NCBI GenBank assembly: GCA_013407085.1
Contig: JACCGJ010016189.1
Location: 29,369-93,368 of the forward strand
Direction of reading: 5' to 3'
Length of the DNA: 64,000 nucleotides
Source: Atriophallophorus winterbourni
Taxonomy: Eukaryota > Platyhelminthes > Trematoda > Plagiorchiida > Microphallidae
Each line of letters begins with the position of its first letter. Position 1 is the stretch's first letter. A model generated the notes under the pieces. That model made no database searches, was not told where the DNA came from, and saw nothing but the letters and a program-made list of their open reading frames with translations. Both the position numbers and the translations under genes were made by a program. This document shows, one piece after another, positions 35,852 to 50,016 of this stretch.

Positions 35852-38800
35852 CTGAGTATGAGAAAAATCAATCGTGAAATTGGGATAAAAATATCTGTAA
35901 GGTTGAAATTGTTATCGAAAAAATTGTAATATAATAAGTTTATCGTCGTTGAACCTTGGTAAACTTGAAGAGATTAAGAGGAAAGCAGTAAATAGTTGTA
36001 TTCAAGTGCGAACATTTTCAGGTATCAACGTAATTTAACCGCACAAGTTTATTAAGAAATGAGGTAGAAATCTTAAATGCGTCAATCATATTTAAAACAG
36101 TTTTCGATTAGTCATCCTGATCATGTGTTAGGTAGGTAGCAAAAGAATTCACGAGTTACTGTGGTCTTTAAATTGAGATGGAATATTGGCTTAGCTTGAA
36201 GAAGGATGATCTACGGAGATAAAGACCTTGTCCAGTGAATTTGCATCATCGAATAAAATAATTGTGACAATGCGAAGCATTCACAGAAGCGTTGATCAAT
36301 GAACTTGTTTCGAATTAAATCCGCAGAAACTCAACTCAATCTTGTGATAACCTTAATGACTCTTTTTATTATCAAACATCCATTATCAGAAGACCCATTG
36401 CTAAGTAGTGTGGGATGCGTATAGAAGGTAAGGAACTATGAAGCAATAAGCACATCAGGTTAACCCGAGTAAGGACGAAACACAACAAACTTTCAATAAC
36501 CGAAGTCACGTTATCAGTCCTGTTGTCGCTTTGTGGCACTGTAACGTCAATCTATTAAAAACTATTACATTTTAATGACTGAACCATTAAATGAATCATG
36601 AGGAATTCCTCAATGAGCAGCCTAAAAATTTCGAGAAAAATTTTAAAAATGACAACCCCGTTACATTTTAGGGGATTTAAAATAAGCAATGAGAAGATTA
36701 ATTATTTTATGTAATCATTTTGTCGAGTGTACGATAGCTAGCTTTAAATTTGTGAATTTGAGTAGATGATGATAAAATCAAACGCGCTGAGATGAACATA
36801 AATCAATTATCATCCATAGAGGAAATTTAGCAGAATGCTTTATAGTAACATCAATTCAGCTTACTGCAGCTTCATCGAGTTTGTTCTGTCAACCAAGATC
36901 ACACATTCACTTTCACATGCACAAAATTGTATCAAAACTCATGATAAACAATGGTGGTTTTTGTTAGGACAGAATGAACAGGTATGCCTAATATCAATAC
37001 ATGATATATTGATCAAATTTTCAAAGTAATGTTTTAACAAATTTCGGTAGGTAACGATGTATTCGTTAGCTTTAATAGTGGTTTAACATCGGAAATGGAG
37101 TTTCAGTTTTGGTGTTTAGATGCAGCTAATAAAGCGACGATTTGAGTCATGATTCTGAAATTATTGTGATACCTAAGTTTTAGATGTTCACTTATATTAC
37201 TTTTATTATTCATTATACGTTCGGTGAAATAAAAGTTGCTTCACTCCACAGAAAACTTACCGAAGGAAAAGAAACATTCATAGTGCTTACTAAATAAATT
37301 ACTACAGACAGAAATACATTACATGATATACCACATGAGTAGATAAATTTCCTTTGATACCTGGAAGTTAGGGTAGTAAAATTGAGCGCATAGTTCTGTG
37401 ACGTTTTGTGCTATTTTCAGGTTTGAATAATTATGTGAGATTGATGATTCGACTATTTTCCCTTTAAAACGAGTCAAAATGCTCAACATGAAATAATGTT
37501 TCTATTTGCGTTATATGCACACTGTATCGAATATGAAATTTATTAGTTTGTTGAGAATAAAAAGAGAGGGTATACTCATTAAAATCATTCCTAACATCAA
37601 ACGATCTTTGAGCACATGGTATAATTGCGTTACCACGTGAAACTTAACAACAGCTATTCAATTCTTATTTTACGTCTAATCACATTTTACACATTTTGAT
37701 GAGAGATAAATTGCAATTTTTTCACACATGATCGGTTACAGAGACATCTTTCTTTGCTGAAATACCCTATCGTCTCGAAAATTTTCTTGACAAAATTGTG
37801 AGCTGTCACACACATAATTGAGCATATCGATCTCACATAATGGCGTAATTCATTAAACAATGACCTAGGTAATCGGAAAACAGATGTTTAAATCACTTTA
37901 TCAACGAATATTTCACCGGAGTCGGTCAATCGTCTTGGGTTATTTGTGCTCATACTTGTTGAGGGTCAAATACGGAATTTTCTAATAGATTAGGCTAGAT
38001 TATAAATTTTCGACTACCATTAATAATTTTTTTCAAAAATTAACATTAAGCGAATAATCGAATTCCAGATGCTCGGTTTTATGTATCCAGGTGAGCTTAA
38101 CCTAAATGATCAAGTCGTAAAATCATGGGAACATTTAATTTTCCTAGTTTTCCAATAAAATCCTTTCATACATGTATTTTCAATTACATTTTCCAGAAAA
38201 ATTTCGAAATTTCTAACTAACAGATAATTGTAACTTATTCCAGACATTTTCTCTTAATCTGTCTAGAATTTCCCACACCCAAGTTACCGTAAAATAACGC
38301 TTTAATGTAGATAAGATTAACACATTCAACATTAGTAGAGGTGCTGAATTTCAACCGAAAATGTACAGATAAATTCTCCAACCTATTACCAGTGCTGAAA
38401 GATGCTGCAAAATTCGCTGTAGTGAATTGTGGATAAGATAAGTATATAAGAATTATATTTTTCGGATTTAAAGCTCAATAACAGACGTAAATCTGCAATA
38501 CACAAGGGCTATTGATACAGCAGCTCTATTATAGCTTGCTAGGATAATACAATGGAAATACTGCCGATTTTACAAATCGCCTAATCTGAATCTCACAAAT
38601 ATTCGTTCGCGTTCATCTGTGAGGAGATTTTTCTCAATAATAAAAAATATTTTGATTAAAGTAAATGATGACAAATAAGTATTGAACATGTACAATGATC
38701 GACTGCTTTTCGGCATAATCAAAAATTGATTATCAAAATAGTAAAATTCTGGTAGGTGATTTTTAATTACCGAAATTCATTGAAACCATAGATACTGTTT

Positions 38801-41800
38801 AGTTGTCCATGATATGTGTGGTGAATAGTTACATCTTTACTAATCACACACATATTAGCTTACCAAACTTCAATATGTTTTGTAAGACGAAATCCATTTA
38901 ATGAATACGTTGCACCATTTTAAAATATTTCAAGAATGACAGCTACAAACCAATACATTTACCTGATTAGCTATAACGATAAGAATTCGATTGGTGAGCA
39001 GAATATATTAACTAAGTTTAACTTGTACTATCTCGACAACGCTTTCGTAAGACAAATATAGGATGATACAGTGCAATACGAAGGTTAGACTTGATAACAT
39101 TGCAATCATAAATATGTGGAATATGATAGAAAATTACACGTTTGACCGTGATTATATACACATTTGAGCACATCAACTACAGAGCACGCAACTAATTTAG
39201 GGATGGCTGCAAAAAAAACCGGGATTAGGATAACATATACCTAAAAATTAATTAACTAACTAATTAACTAATTAACTAATTAATAAAGTGATTGGGAAAT
39301 CTAGCACAGTCAATAGAAAATGTTTACTAGCTACTAAAGTTGACTTAGGAAAATAAACAGCTGATTGTCTATAGAATAAAAGTCAATTATTGCGTAAAAT
39401 CATGGCAAGAAAAGTTAAAAAGATCGTAAATTGCTCATCGTAAATTCAGTCAAATTAGTTTCACAACCCCGTTAGTTAAGCATTAATTTTTCCATTCCTT
39501 GTTTCAGCTTTGAAGCCAGTTTTGGTTACCGTTACTACAACCGAGTAATTTCATATATATGAAAGCACAATCCATCCACTTCGCAGGGGATGAAACATAT
39601 ATGCTTAAAAAACACCGATATTTGCACGCTATCACATTACACACAACACACAATAACAGTAGTATTAATGAAAACGAACATGTAGATAATTTTGATTATC
39701 TCATATTTTGCAACGCTCGGGTTTTAGCCTTTATGTGCAGCTGTCCAAGTCAAACAATTTCAAATGATTCCTACAATTCTTCATATTGTATATCCAATTT
39801 TGAAGATTTTAGGAATTTTAGGGTATGCGTTACATAACTAACATGCTAGTTTCACAAAGTCTATGCAACAATTGTTTTGAAAATCATTTTTCTAATCTTT
39901 GATTCTCCTTTGCATAAATTGGTAAATGGTTATTAAAAGATATTCGCACTTGTCCCAACCATTCTTATTCGTCTTTTCTTGTGCTGATGATCTTGCCTGT
40001 ATTAACATGGTTGAATTTTCAAGCTTATGCCTCGTAGTGAATTGTGTGATTGCGAGAACGAATGCCAGCGGAGTTCATCCACATTTAATATTCTGTGAAT
40101 TTATGCGTTGGATTACAGGGCTGATTTTGCGCTCAAGAACTAAGCTCGAGAGCGGTTAGACTCTTGTGGACAGCGATACATTTCGCAAAAACTTGAATTT
40201 AATTAACCTGTTCCAAGTTTCTAAGAAAATTTCGTTTGATTTTTATTTCGGTCATCTTTTTTATGTAATTTTCCCGCATATGTCTCACACTCGGCTGCAA
40301 CGCAGATGAAGTAGATCTATTGCTCCTTGAATGTTAAGAAACAAACTGGTTTTTGAACTAGGATCATATTCTCAGTGGAATAATATCAGCATTTATTTGA
40401 ATACCATTAGTATTATGCTGTAGTTTGGCAACTGCTATATCTCAGCAAACATCTTCGTAGTTTTAGTATCCCATGTCAAATTAAATTGTAAATTATTTCG
40501 AAACATTTACAAATAAAAACCAGAAATGTTGTAAACTTGAGCGCTGTAGAAATTTTATTTTGTAAGCAGTTCTGTAAGCTGAGATAGCATATGTACACTT
40601 ATTTATTTCAAGATCATAATATTCACTTATTTTATTATCAGTTTCAAGTCCACGGCTGTGATAGAATTTTTGAATCCAACAAATTCTGGTGATTTGATAG
40701 ATGGTACGACATTTTTATTTGAATCGTTCCTATGTGAAATTTACACATAAATTTTAGAATCGATAGTCCAAACGGTGAAAAATTAAATAGGAAAGACGTT
40801 AGATCTTATTTTATTGCATTTTATACGCATGGGTATATCGATGTCTACCGACTAATTATAATTTTGGTGGTATGCTATTAGTTTATTACTAATGAATTAT
40901 TGAAATTTCATTATAATTTACTACGGTCCAACTAACTTATTTTTACACAAATACAATCTTGTTGGAGATGAGCTAATTAAAAAATCAGTCACCTCTGATA
41001 CGCTTTGGAGGATCTAGGAACCATGCATTATACGTCATGTGGAAGCACTAATTCAGAAAAATTAAATTACCACGTGTTCCTGTAACTTACCAAATAAAAA
41101 TACAAAGTACTCCACATAGGTCATCCACAAGAAAGCAAATCGTTGATACATTAATCAAACTAAACTCATGTACGCTTGTAACAATCCGGAAGATGGACCG
41201 GCAGAAACATGTGTGAGGGATTAATTGCCATAAAATCCATTGTCATACACTTGGTGTGCATCGAATCGGCGATTATTACGTTTGCTACAATTTATAGCAT
41301 ATCTGTCTACTCAACTGTCCACGTGTTCGTACCACGCTCCCGAAGAGTGAGACTAGCGCTTTCTGAATAGCCCTCGTAATATAGGTCATCGGTTCAATAG
41401 AGGCTACGATTTGGTCTGGAATGTTGCTAATCAAATCTGTTAATAGGGTAGCCTTCAAAAACTCACGTAAAAGCACAATGTAAACGAAATTTTTCAATAT
41501 TTCTGCCAAATGATTTTCATCAGTTGATTTGGGGAATTTCGATAGAAAATTTCAAATTAAATCGAGAATTCAACCTGCAAGAAGAGTTCAAATATTAGAA
41601 CTTTCCAAATGATTCGGATTGGCTTATTTGCTTGTGCAAAGCTGGTAAAAAATTAAAATTTATTTTTAAGTTTTCAAAATATCTTGTTGCTTAGCGATGA
41701 CGTGTGCACGTTAATAATAAACTAGATATTTTTGTAATTGTCGTAAACCCTTAACCAGTATTCATTTTGTGAATCTCTATTTGAATTTCGTGATTCGTTT

Positions 41801-42604
41801 TACGAACCCTATTGAACAATGTCTTTCTATGTTTACATTGGCGATATATATCATAGTCTGTATTGTTATTAAAATCTGTCCATCGATAGATATTCCTGAC
41901 ACACTGGAGTGTAAATTAAGTTGTAATTTTATGTCTCCTAACTGGTCCGCCTTTTCATTTAACCATACGTTCCACATGAGGTAAGCATTCATCTCACTTC
42001 ATTTCTCATTAAACCAAAGCCACCCCGCGTGATCGTTAAACATTTCCGCAAAGTTAGAGAGAAACATGAATGGCACAGACAAGAGCTATCGATTGACGCT
42101 CAACTCATAGTTAATTTGTTAAACAAATCCTATAAAAAATACCTTGGTAAATTTCCACTGAATGTATTTTGTAAGATTTTTTACGAATATTTATTTTTGA
42201 AATACTATATCACTGGATGAACGATGTTGAATCGTTGTGGCTCTAATGTTATTTGTGCGTAGAAGAATACATAATATTAATGTATGTCGCAAAATTGGAT
42301 GCCATGGATATATATGTAACGTAAAACTACATCAACACCTGGAAAATCTACAAAAAATTCAACAACTTCTCCGTGATATTCGATTTTACTTGTGATTTCA
42401 GAGAACAAAGATTATTTATATTTCTACGCAATAATTATTTGAATTCTAGAAACGATTCATTTTTGTTCAATCAGTGATATAATTATTTAAAGTTAAACAT
42501 AGGAAGAAAAACTACAAAACTACCAAAATATAATTTGAAGTTTTCGGAGAATTTACTGAATATTCTTACTTGTATTCGAGCAAAAATGCTAATAATGTCC
42601 ACAT
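35852..42604. other. Long gene-free stretch upstream of the first identified Ig exon
   Basis: Holds only the microsatellite at 39241 and unrecognised short frames. If the Ig gene continues, the signal-peptide exon lies here or beyond. Confidence 0.55.
39241..39290. repeat. TAACTAAT-type microsatellite
   Basis: About five imperfect copies of ttaactaa. Confidence 0.85.
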
Positions 42605-42740
42605 TTAAATGTGCAGTTGGCACACAATTTCAAACATTGTTTACCACTTCTCCACTGTTTAAGGCATGTGGATCCTGATCGTAATGTTTTTTTTTATCTG
42701 ATGAGCGCAAGCGGCGCTAAAACAAGTCAACGGATAATTG
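42605..42740 (+). repeat. Hammerhead repeat, family A fragment
   Basis: The sequence ttgtttaccacttctccactg then gcatgtggatcctgatcgta leads into the core; the sequence diverges after it. Confidence 0.65.
42694..42733 (+). ncRNA. Hammerhead-like motif with compensated stem II
   Basis: CTGATGA, stem II GCGC-AAGCG-GCGC, then TAAA (G12T) and ACAAGTC. Stem II differs from GTGC/GCAC of its relatives at a paired position on both strands, so pairing is kept. Confidence 0.55.
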
Positions 42741-45394
42741 ATATACAAAACAAAGGAATAGATATATTCTTTTCTCGTAGACATGTTTCCTAAAGTATGC
42801 GAGTTGTATTGAAATAAATAATCACTTCAACCCGAATAGGCATATAAAATATTTCTCTATTTATTGTTTCATTTATTCAATTCAAGTGTACTGATTATAT
42901 TTCATATGATTTGACTCAAAAGTTGAAATCTATAGTGCCATGAAACAATGCTACACACATCAACTAAACAATGAAACTGCAATGTACCGATTCAAAATCG
43001 ATAATTCGGCGCCGCATATAATAGTAATGTCGAAGTTGACTAATGGATTTTATACAATAAATGTTTTCAGCCAATACGATACATCGTTCTGCAAAAGTAT
43101 ACTATAATTCAAACTCCGGGCTACTTTGTGTGTTAATTCAACTGTACAATGTCCAATCTGATATGTCACAACCGCTTCAATATACCAATCAATTCTGACA
43201 GCTACGGGGACATTTTTGTGAAAAGTGAATAATAGCAAACGAATAAATAGACATGCTTGGGCCACACCAGTAGTGGCATCGATCAGCTTATGGTTCATTA
43301 ATAATATTGCATGTAGTTCAGAAAATATGGATACAGTGGATAGTTTAGGATACACGTGTTTTTTTGAAATGTTGTACAGAGATTTGTGAGGCTGGATTAC
43401 TTCATATTTTAAACTGACACAAAATATCGTTACTCACAACAGTTGAATATTTTCTGTAATAAATACTTTACGAATCACAAAATAATTCCAAGTTGATCAA
43501 AAAGGTTAAAACGGACATATTCATTTATCTCTTCTCATTTTCTGTATATATATGGTTATTATTTGAATTGCTAAGTATCTGCTAAAAATATGTCACAGTT
43601 TGAATAGCAGTGAAGTTTAATGGATGGTTAGCCAATGTCTGCTCAAATGTTATGTATATTTCTGTGATATGGGAAATTTTCATACATGAGTCAAATCTGA
43701 CCTGAAGTGCTGATCTCCGATTATGAAAACAACTCAGATCTCAGAACTCAGAAAATTTTATGGTAGAAAAAGCATTAAGCTTAACAATAACCATAGGATG
43801 ACAAGGTAGATGGAACATATAAAAAATATATAAAATATCTCAAAAATCAATAGGGACACTCGCATACCGCATGGTTCGTCATAAACTCAGCGAGTTTGGA
43901 AGCGAAAACCTCAACAGATTCTGATCGTGTGATTTCTTCAGGCAAATAGTTCCAAGTGAAACAAATTCTTACCGAGAAAAAATTAAGAAAAGTTATTTTG
44001 TTAAATAAATACACTTTTAGTGCAAAAACATTAGTTAGTGCCTTTTTACGAAATTTTTTCATGCAAAAGTTTATTATAGAAATATCAGAAACCAAGTGTT
44101 GAATTTACAGTTTGTACGAAAATTGTTCTTGCCTTGAAACATGATTTTAAATGTAGAATCACAGAAATATTTTAGGTGACAATCTCATGACGCTTAATCA
44201 AACATCCATTTTTGTTTATGTTATATTCTTTGCACTTAAATTGTGCATTCGAACATTATTTATCGCTTGACGAATTCCTTTTCCCGTGGCTTAAATATCA
44301 AACATTGCATATTATTTTACTGCTATTTCGAAACGTATTCTACTTTAGCTTGTGCGGGAAGTCCAGTGCTGTCAGTCGAGTGTAATTAAGGATTACATGA
44401 ACAACACAATATATTATTAATGTATAAACTTGCTCTGCGTTTGATCTGGAACTGATTTCGGATTTTGTATTTGAAAATAGTGATTATTTTTATGAACCAT
44501 ATTGAAAAATGACGTGGAAGGCTAAATTTGTTTAGCACTTTTTCACAGTTTGAATCCCAACTGAATATAATCCGTTCAATGATAACAAAGAGCAAAATGG
44601 CATCCTGGGTTGTAGGTGAGGGATATCTGAGCACTACATTGAATTAACATTCCAGTTATAAAATTAATAGTTTAGTTGATTGTCATTGATTGATTTCATA
44701 TTTGTGCGATCATTATTTGAGCACCTTGGAATCGAGAATATTTTGAATTGGATTTTTATATGCTTCATGTATGGTCCAGCTTGAATCCGCTAAACCATGA
44801 GTAAAATTATCTGCTTTGGTATATCAGGTAAGCAATCGAATACTTTATATTATCTATTTGATATAAATAGCATTTCTTTTCAAATTCGAATAATGCGATT
44901 CCGTTATCCGCATTTTTATTTATTAATAGAAATTGAGAGCTGTTGCATATTCAGGAAACATTTTTCTTCACCGTCTAAGTCGATTTCTAACCCCTTTGTT
45001 CTGATTAGTTTGATTACACACCTCACTTGCCTTCCTGTTTGAACGGTAAAAATTGCAATTTGGCGTCAATTAAAGAGGGATCAACAATAAATCTTTGAAT
45101 CCCGCGACATTGCGTTTAATTTGGATCGATTTCCGAATAAGATTGGCCTAACTAATTCCTTCAGACACTGATAAACTTGCCTTGTCAAGATATTCAATCT
45201 AATCTACTGAAATAAACGACCCTGCTGAGGATGGAAATACCGACACTGACTGTTTAATATGGGACAGTTGTTGTAAAGGTTGGTGCTTTTGTCACCGTAA
45301 CTTCTTAAATCTTGAAACTAGAATATTGATGCACATGGTATATACAGACTAACCAGTCAAAATAGCTGGCACGCTCCGTTGCCGCTCATCAATT
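42741..45394. other. No gene recognised apart from the LINE fragment at 43.7-44.0 kb
   Basis: Frames at 43050-43355 and 44386-44634 (minus) have no known motifs or convincing splice sites. Confidence 0.5.
43728..43985 (-). mobile_element. CR1-like LINE copy 4, short 3' fragment of the copy-2 subfamily
   Basis: This encodes only the last about 45 residues (RICFTWNYLPEEITRSESVE then MTNHAVCECP), followed by the same 3' untranslated sequence and CTGAGATCTGAGTT-type tail as the element at 24.8 kb. Identity over about 250 bp is very high by eye. The 5' end is truncated at about 43985, a classic short LINE insertion. Confidence 0.85.
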
Positions 45395-48240
45395 CGATTC
45401 AAGATTCAAGATTCAAGAATTTATGGTCACAAAAAGCACATAGCTTCACAATTACCATATCATAGTAAATATTCGTTCGGGAAATAGGTATAAAATAAAC
45501 ATGTAATGTCAAAAATAGTCAAGTTGTATAGTTACCATGAGTCAATACGCAGGTGTCGTCAAATCGTTATGCAACAAATGAGTATCCAAATTTCGAATAC
45601 ACGTTTCGATGCTGGGAGAGATGACAAGAGTTTCGGGGAGGGAATTCCAAAGGAAACAGACACGTACACAATAAAAATATCGGCAACAGCTGATACGGGA
45701 GTGGGGAATTTGCAGTGTCGCTGAGTGGCTGCGTGTATGTCGAGACTCACGGTATTCGAATAAATGTTTTAAGGGTTGATGTGGGGTATTTAATATTTTG
45801 TATGTTAGTATCACATTGCTTCGAAGGCTTCTTTGAAGGGGAGTGGGAAGCCTCAGTTTTTGCAATCGTTCCTCGTACGTTAGATTCCGGAAACCTGTTA
45901 CGAGTTTGGTTGCGCGATGGTATATTTTGTCAAGCAATAGTATATCTTTTTTTAACCACGGAGTCCAAGCTTGTGATGCATGCTCCATGGTTGGAAATAT
46001 ATAGGCTTTCATGATGGTGGGCAACGTTCCAGGCGAGAAGGTTCTGAAAATCCGTCGCAGCATACCTAGAAGCTTGGAAGCACGCTTGTAGATAACCTCA
46101 CAATGCAGGCTGTTCTTCAGGCTGCCGCATACCCAGACTCCAAGATCCCTTTCCGATTCTGTCCAGCTCAAAATAGTCTGCCCAAAGTGATATTGGTATT
46201 GGAATGGCTTACCAATTTGCAACACCTTGCATTTTTGGAAATTGAATGGCAAATTATTCCGTACCGACCATTCATGTAGAGCATCTAGATCACGTTGCAG
46301 CTGTACACAGTCCGCAGTTGTTTTTATCAGCGTCCAAAGTTCAATGTCATCAGCAAAAAAGAATCACCTTGCATGCGAGCGTCTCTGGTAGGTCGTTGAC
46401 ATAAGCCAAGAAAAGTACTGGCCGGAGGACTGAACCTTGCTGGACGCCACTAGAAGCATCAATAGCCTGTGATTGTACCCCGTTGATTCGAACGATCGCC
46501 TTGCGCCCACTGAGGTAACATTCAAGCCATATGAATAGCTGTCCGCTGATACCCATCTGCTTCAGCTTTTGTGTTAATCGAAAGTGATCAACTCGGTCAA
46601 AAGCTTTAGACATATCCAGATAACAAGCGTGGATGCTAGCTCCATCGTCAACCGCTTGGGTCCAGTCATTTAAAACCGTCAACAGGTTTGTCAAGCACGA
46701 GCGAGATTTACGAAAACCATGCTGCGCTACAGATAGCATATTTTGTGAATCCACGTGATAAACTATATTTTCTGTAACTATACGCTCTAGAACTTTGGAT
46801 ATCACAGGAAGTAGGGTGACAGGACGGTAGTTTGCCGGATCTGAACGTCTACCGCCTTTGTAGATAGGTGAAATTACCCCTGTCTTCCACTCTGTTGGCA
46901 CCACTCCTTCAATTAGAGAATGTTTAAACAATTCACACAAAGGTTCACACAGCTGCTGGCACAGGATTTTAGTATAGTCGGAGTGATTCCATCCGCTCCA
47001 GGGGATTTCCTAGGGTTCATTCGACACAAATGTCGTTGTATAATCACTGGATTTATCATGATCTCAGTCAGCTGTTGCGTCACTGTTGATGGCTGTAATT
47101 CTTCAGTCGATCGAATCGCTAACGGACTAAATACTTTAGCATAAAATTGAGCGAGAGCATCAGCTGTTTCCTTTGCTGAGACTGTTAATCCATCGTCAGT
47201 AAGAACAGGAAACACCCCTGGTTTCACGCTCGATCGAGCATTGACAATCCGATAAAGCAATTTAGGATTTCCTTCCATTTTCAAAGATAGAAAGCGATGG
47301 TAATTTTGCTTGTCTTCTTTGATGAGAGTGCTCACTTTGTTGCGAATTCTGCAAAATTGTTGCCATAACGCATCAGTCTTGGTATTTCTGTGTTGAAACC
47401 AAGCAGAGTTCCTTTGCCCGATCCATTTTTTCGTGCGACTACAAAGTTTAAAGCGAAAGTCGCTTACCCTTCGTTCATTAACAAATCGCGAATTTTGATA
47501 TATGTTTGACTGAAGACTTTTTGTAAGTGTGGTGCAATGTGTTTTCGTGTTGTGATAATTAAGCATTCGCCAATTTACTAACCCAAGCGCGTCACGTAAA
47601 CTCACGTATTCGATCCTTCTGAATAGATTTGCGGGCTCACATAATCGTCTAGCGCTGCATACATTTTCAAAACCTAACACAGGATGATCACTTTGACCGA
47701 GAGGGGCAATGTAGTCAACACCTTCAACTGCTGTTGTCTCGGATGTAAGGATTAGATCCAAAACGGACGGTAACTCTGATCCTCTTCTGTGAGTAAAGTC
47801 GGACACATGGTTATGCAGTGGAATCATGTAGATCAGCTCACGGAATTTATGATCAGGTGTGTGTAGAGGGTGATCTGATCTGTTAAAAAGATGAGAAAGG
47901 TTTAAGTCTCCCATGACCAGTAATTGGGAGCTTCGCATCTCTCAAGCATATTGTAGAGCCTTTAATACTCTGTTGTTTTGAGCATACGTCGAAGATGGAG
48001 GGCGATATATTATACCAATGATGCAGTCGTCCTGTGACTCCTGTGTAAGGCTACACCAGAGGGTGTCTTCTGATTCGAGATTGGGATCGTGAATCTTCAT
48101 GCACTGAAGACGTTCGTGAAAGTACAAAGCCACACCACCACCTTTTCGTGGGCGATCGTTCCGTAATAGTATCATGTTTGGGATCGACAGTTCGCTTTCA
48201 ATCATACAAGATTCAAACCAGGTTTCAATGTGTTCAATAA
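45395..48240 (-). mobile_element. CR1-like LINE copy 3, best-preserved copy (EN-RT, 5'-truncated)
   Basis: Minus strand, 2.85 kb, beginning inside the endonuclease (IETWFES near 48220) and ending in a tail of CTTGAAT repeats (45398-45420). Only about three coding lesions are visible, fewer than in any other copy here, so this is probably the youngest insertion of the family in the window. The tail repeat differs from those of copies 1, 2 and 4, so it belongs to a distinct subfamily. Confidence 0.88.
45542..48220 (-). pseudogene. Endonuclease-RT pseudogene of LINE copy 3 (three lesions)
   Basis: Endonuclease: IETWFES, RKGGGVALYF, GIIYRPPS, LLVMGDLNLS, SVLDLILTSE and GQSDHPVLGF (catalytic SDH intact). 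Linker SSVKPGV. RT: NPRKSPGADGITPTIL, SPIYKGG, NYRPVTLLPVISKVLERIV, QHGFRKSRSC, YLDMSKAFDRVDH, GVQQGSVLRP (PQG has become QQG), then the FADD region, KDLGV-type thumb and MEHASQAWTPWLKKDILLLD. Breaks are one in-frame TGA at about 47942 between IIYRPPS and MGDLNL, a frameshift near 46930, and a frameshift in a T run at about 46364 exactly at the FADD catalytic motif, which restores the original frame. The second frameshift destroys the two adjacent active-site aspartates in frame. Confidence 0.85.
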
Positions 48241-49483
48241 AACTTGAAATGGCGTATATGTGTTTAAAAAGTACAATCGAAGTAATATTCGGAATACATT
48301 GTTACACGAGATTTCATTGTTGCGATGTTTTTAGGCAACTGCTATAATCTTTGGAAGAACAGGTTTGTGTCAACGTATACAACCATTTTGTGTATAATTG
48401 GACAATCATCAAGTTTTGATTATTGAATATTCGCATTGTTCCAAACGTGTGAAAACATTCCTTTGGGTCAAAATCAAATCCAAAAAAATTCACTCACCAG
48501 CAAGATCACAAATTTGTTTGAACATAATTTGGGATATGTATATGTTTGCGTACAGCATACGTTTAGTAAACGGAATACTGTTTATTTAAAAATTCAAAAT
48601 ATCCGGTCCGATGAACTTCACTATCAAATAAAGCATAACACGTTTATAAATTTACTAGCTAAATCAATTCGATTAACATATTCTCTGTTAAACAGGTAGT
48701 CATCTGATTATGTTGTTCCAATTGTTCTCAACCGATTGGAATTTTAGAAATTCGCCTGTCAATATCGAAATATTTTCTGTTCAATTCTAGGAAAAAATCA
48801 CCCAGGACTGCTGAAGCATCCATTAGAGAGTAAACAAGGACAACTGCCAAATTCAGCTGTCAGTTGATGTTCATTTTTCTCCGTGGTGACATCAATAACC
48901 TACGAATTCTCGTGGGAAACTTTTTTCTTTTGCTGTCCATTGTTCACATCTTGACATGATCAAACAGCATTTCTATTTCGCCGAATCTTTGCAAATCAAA
49001 GCGATACCGTGCGTATAAGTTTAGTCTTCAAAGTAAAACTTTGTCTACTACTGATATTGCTACTACTGATATCTAACTGAACATAAACTTTTCTCTTGAT
49101 GAAGCCATAATGCAGGGGACCAGCAGTGAAGTGTAAGTTCGGGAGATATGAGCAAAAAAGGCACTTTCTTAAATCGAATATGGATCAAATGGGTACTGAC
49201 ATGGAACAAAGATCAATTATCATTTTCCAATATGAGGCAAAATTTCGAAAAAACAAACACAAGAATCAATCATAACGGGCAATGTTTAAGTCATGTAATT
49301 CGTGTCGCATATCGATTTATATTTGGAATAAAAATTTCCACCAAAAGACCTGCAACACCAACAACGTTCGGCCAGTAAGCATTTGAAAACGGAAAATTAG
49401 TAGTTTATTTTTTTGGGCCATCCAAAATTTATATTTTTGATAAATGTTTTCAATTCCAAATGGACAGCCTAATTGCGTTAGCT
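48241..49483. other. No gene recognised
   Basis: Sequence beyond the 5' truncation point of LINE copy 3; AT-rich. Confidence 0.55.
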
Positions 49484-49546
49484 TGAACGGGTTGGTCGTA
49501 CTAACCTTCCCCAACAACGCATACAAGCGCAACTTGTTTACGTCAG
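49484..49546 (+). repeat. Family A hammerhead-repeat fragment without ribozyme
   Basis: gggttggtcgtactaacct, then caacgcatacaagcgcaact and tgtttac match the segment upstream of the ribozyme in other units. Confidence 0.65.
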
Positions 49547-49751
49547 CTTCACTTTTTCGGTCATTAATTTGTTCTTTGCCGTGTAAATAAATTTATTTAG
49601 TTCATCGAAATCAAATTTCTCAGCATCTCTATCACTTCGTGTGCGTACAACAAGTAAACCGTCAGGTTTTCGTTAGTTTTGAAGTACTGAACAACTGTGT
49701 TGAGTAAATAATAATGATAACACAGTAAATATTTTTCCTCAAGGCTCACTG

Positions 49752-49788
49752 CACCTGATCACGTGACACAGCCAGAAACCGGTTGTGG
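49752..49788 (+). ncRNA. Degenerate hammerhead-like motif (family B)
   Basis: CTGATCA (G8 has become C), disrupted stem II, intact GAAA, ACCGGT, GTGG. Confidence 0.5.
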
Positions 49789-49978
49789 TGTAATGGATGG
49801 GGATGTGAGCACCACAATATATGGTCTTTCATGAGCGCCTTGATTGCATAACAAGGAATTACATTGTCATTCTGTATATGAACATCGTGAATATATCTAA
49901 ACACCCTATTTAACAGTAACATTCAAGTATAACTCTGTTTAACACTATAACACTGTTTCAAGTCTCACCTTACTCTCT

Positions 49979-50016
49979 CCACATGATGACGGCCAAAAAC
50001 CAGAAACCGATAATGG
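49979..50016 (+). ncRNA. Degenerate hammerhead-like motif (family B)
   Basis: ATGATGA (C3 has become A), GGC-CAAAA-ACC, intact GAAA, ACCGAT, A, ATGG. Confidence 0.5.

Noticed and set aside
39559..40159. Two plus-strand frames of 92 and 77 codons
   Set aside because: No motif or splice support.
41285..41509. 74-codon minus-strand frame with amphipathic character, considered as an Ig-gene 5' exon
   Set aside because: The nearest good acceptor (cttcttgcag) is followed by a stop in this frame, and there is no signal peptide.
43050..43355. 101-codon minus-strand frame
   Set aside because: No motif, no splice sites in frame.
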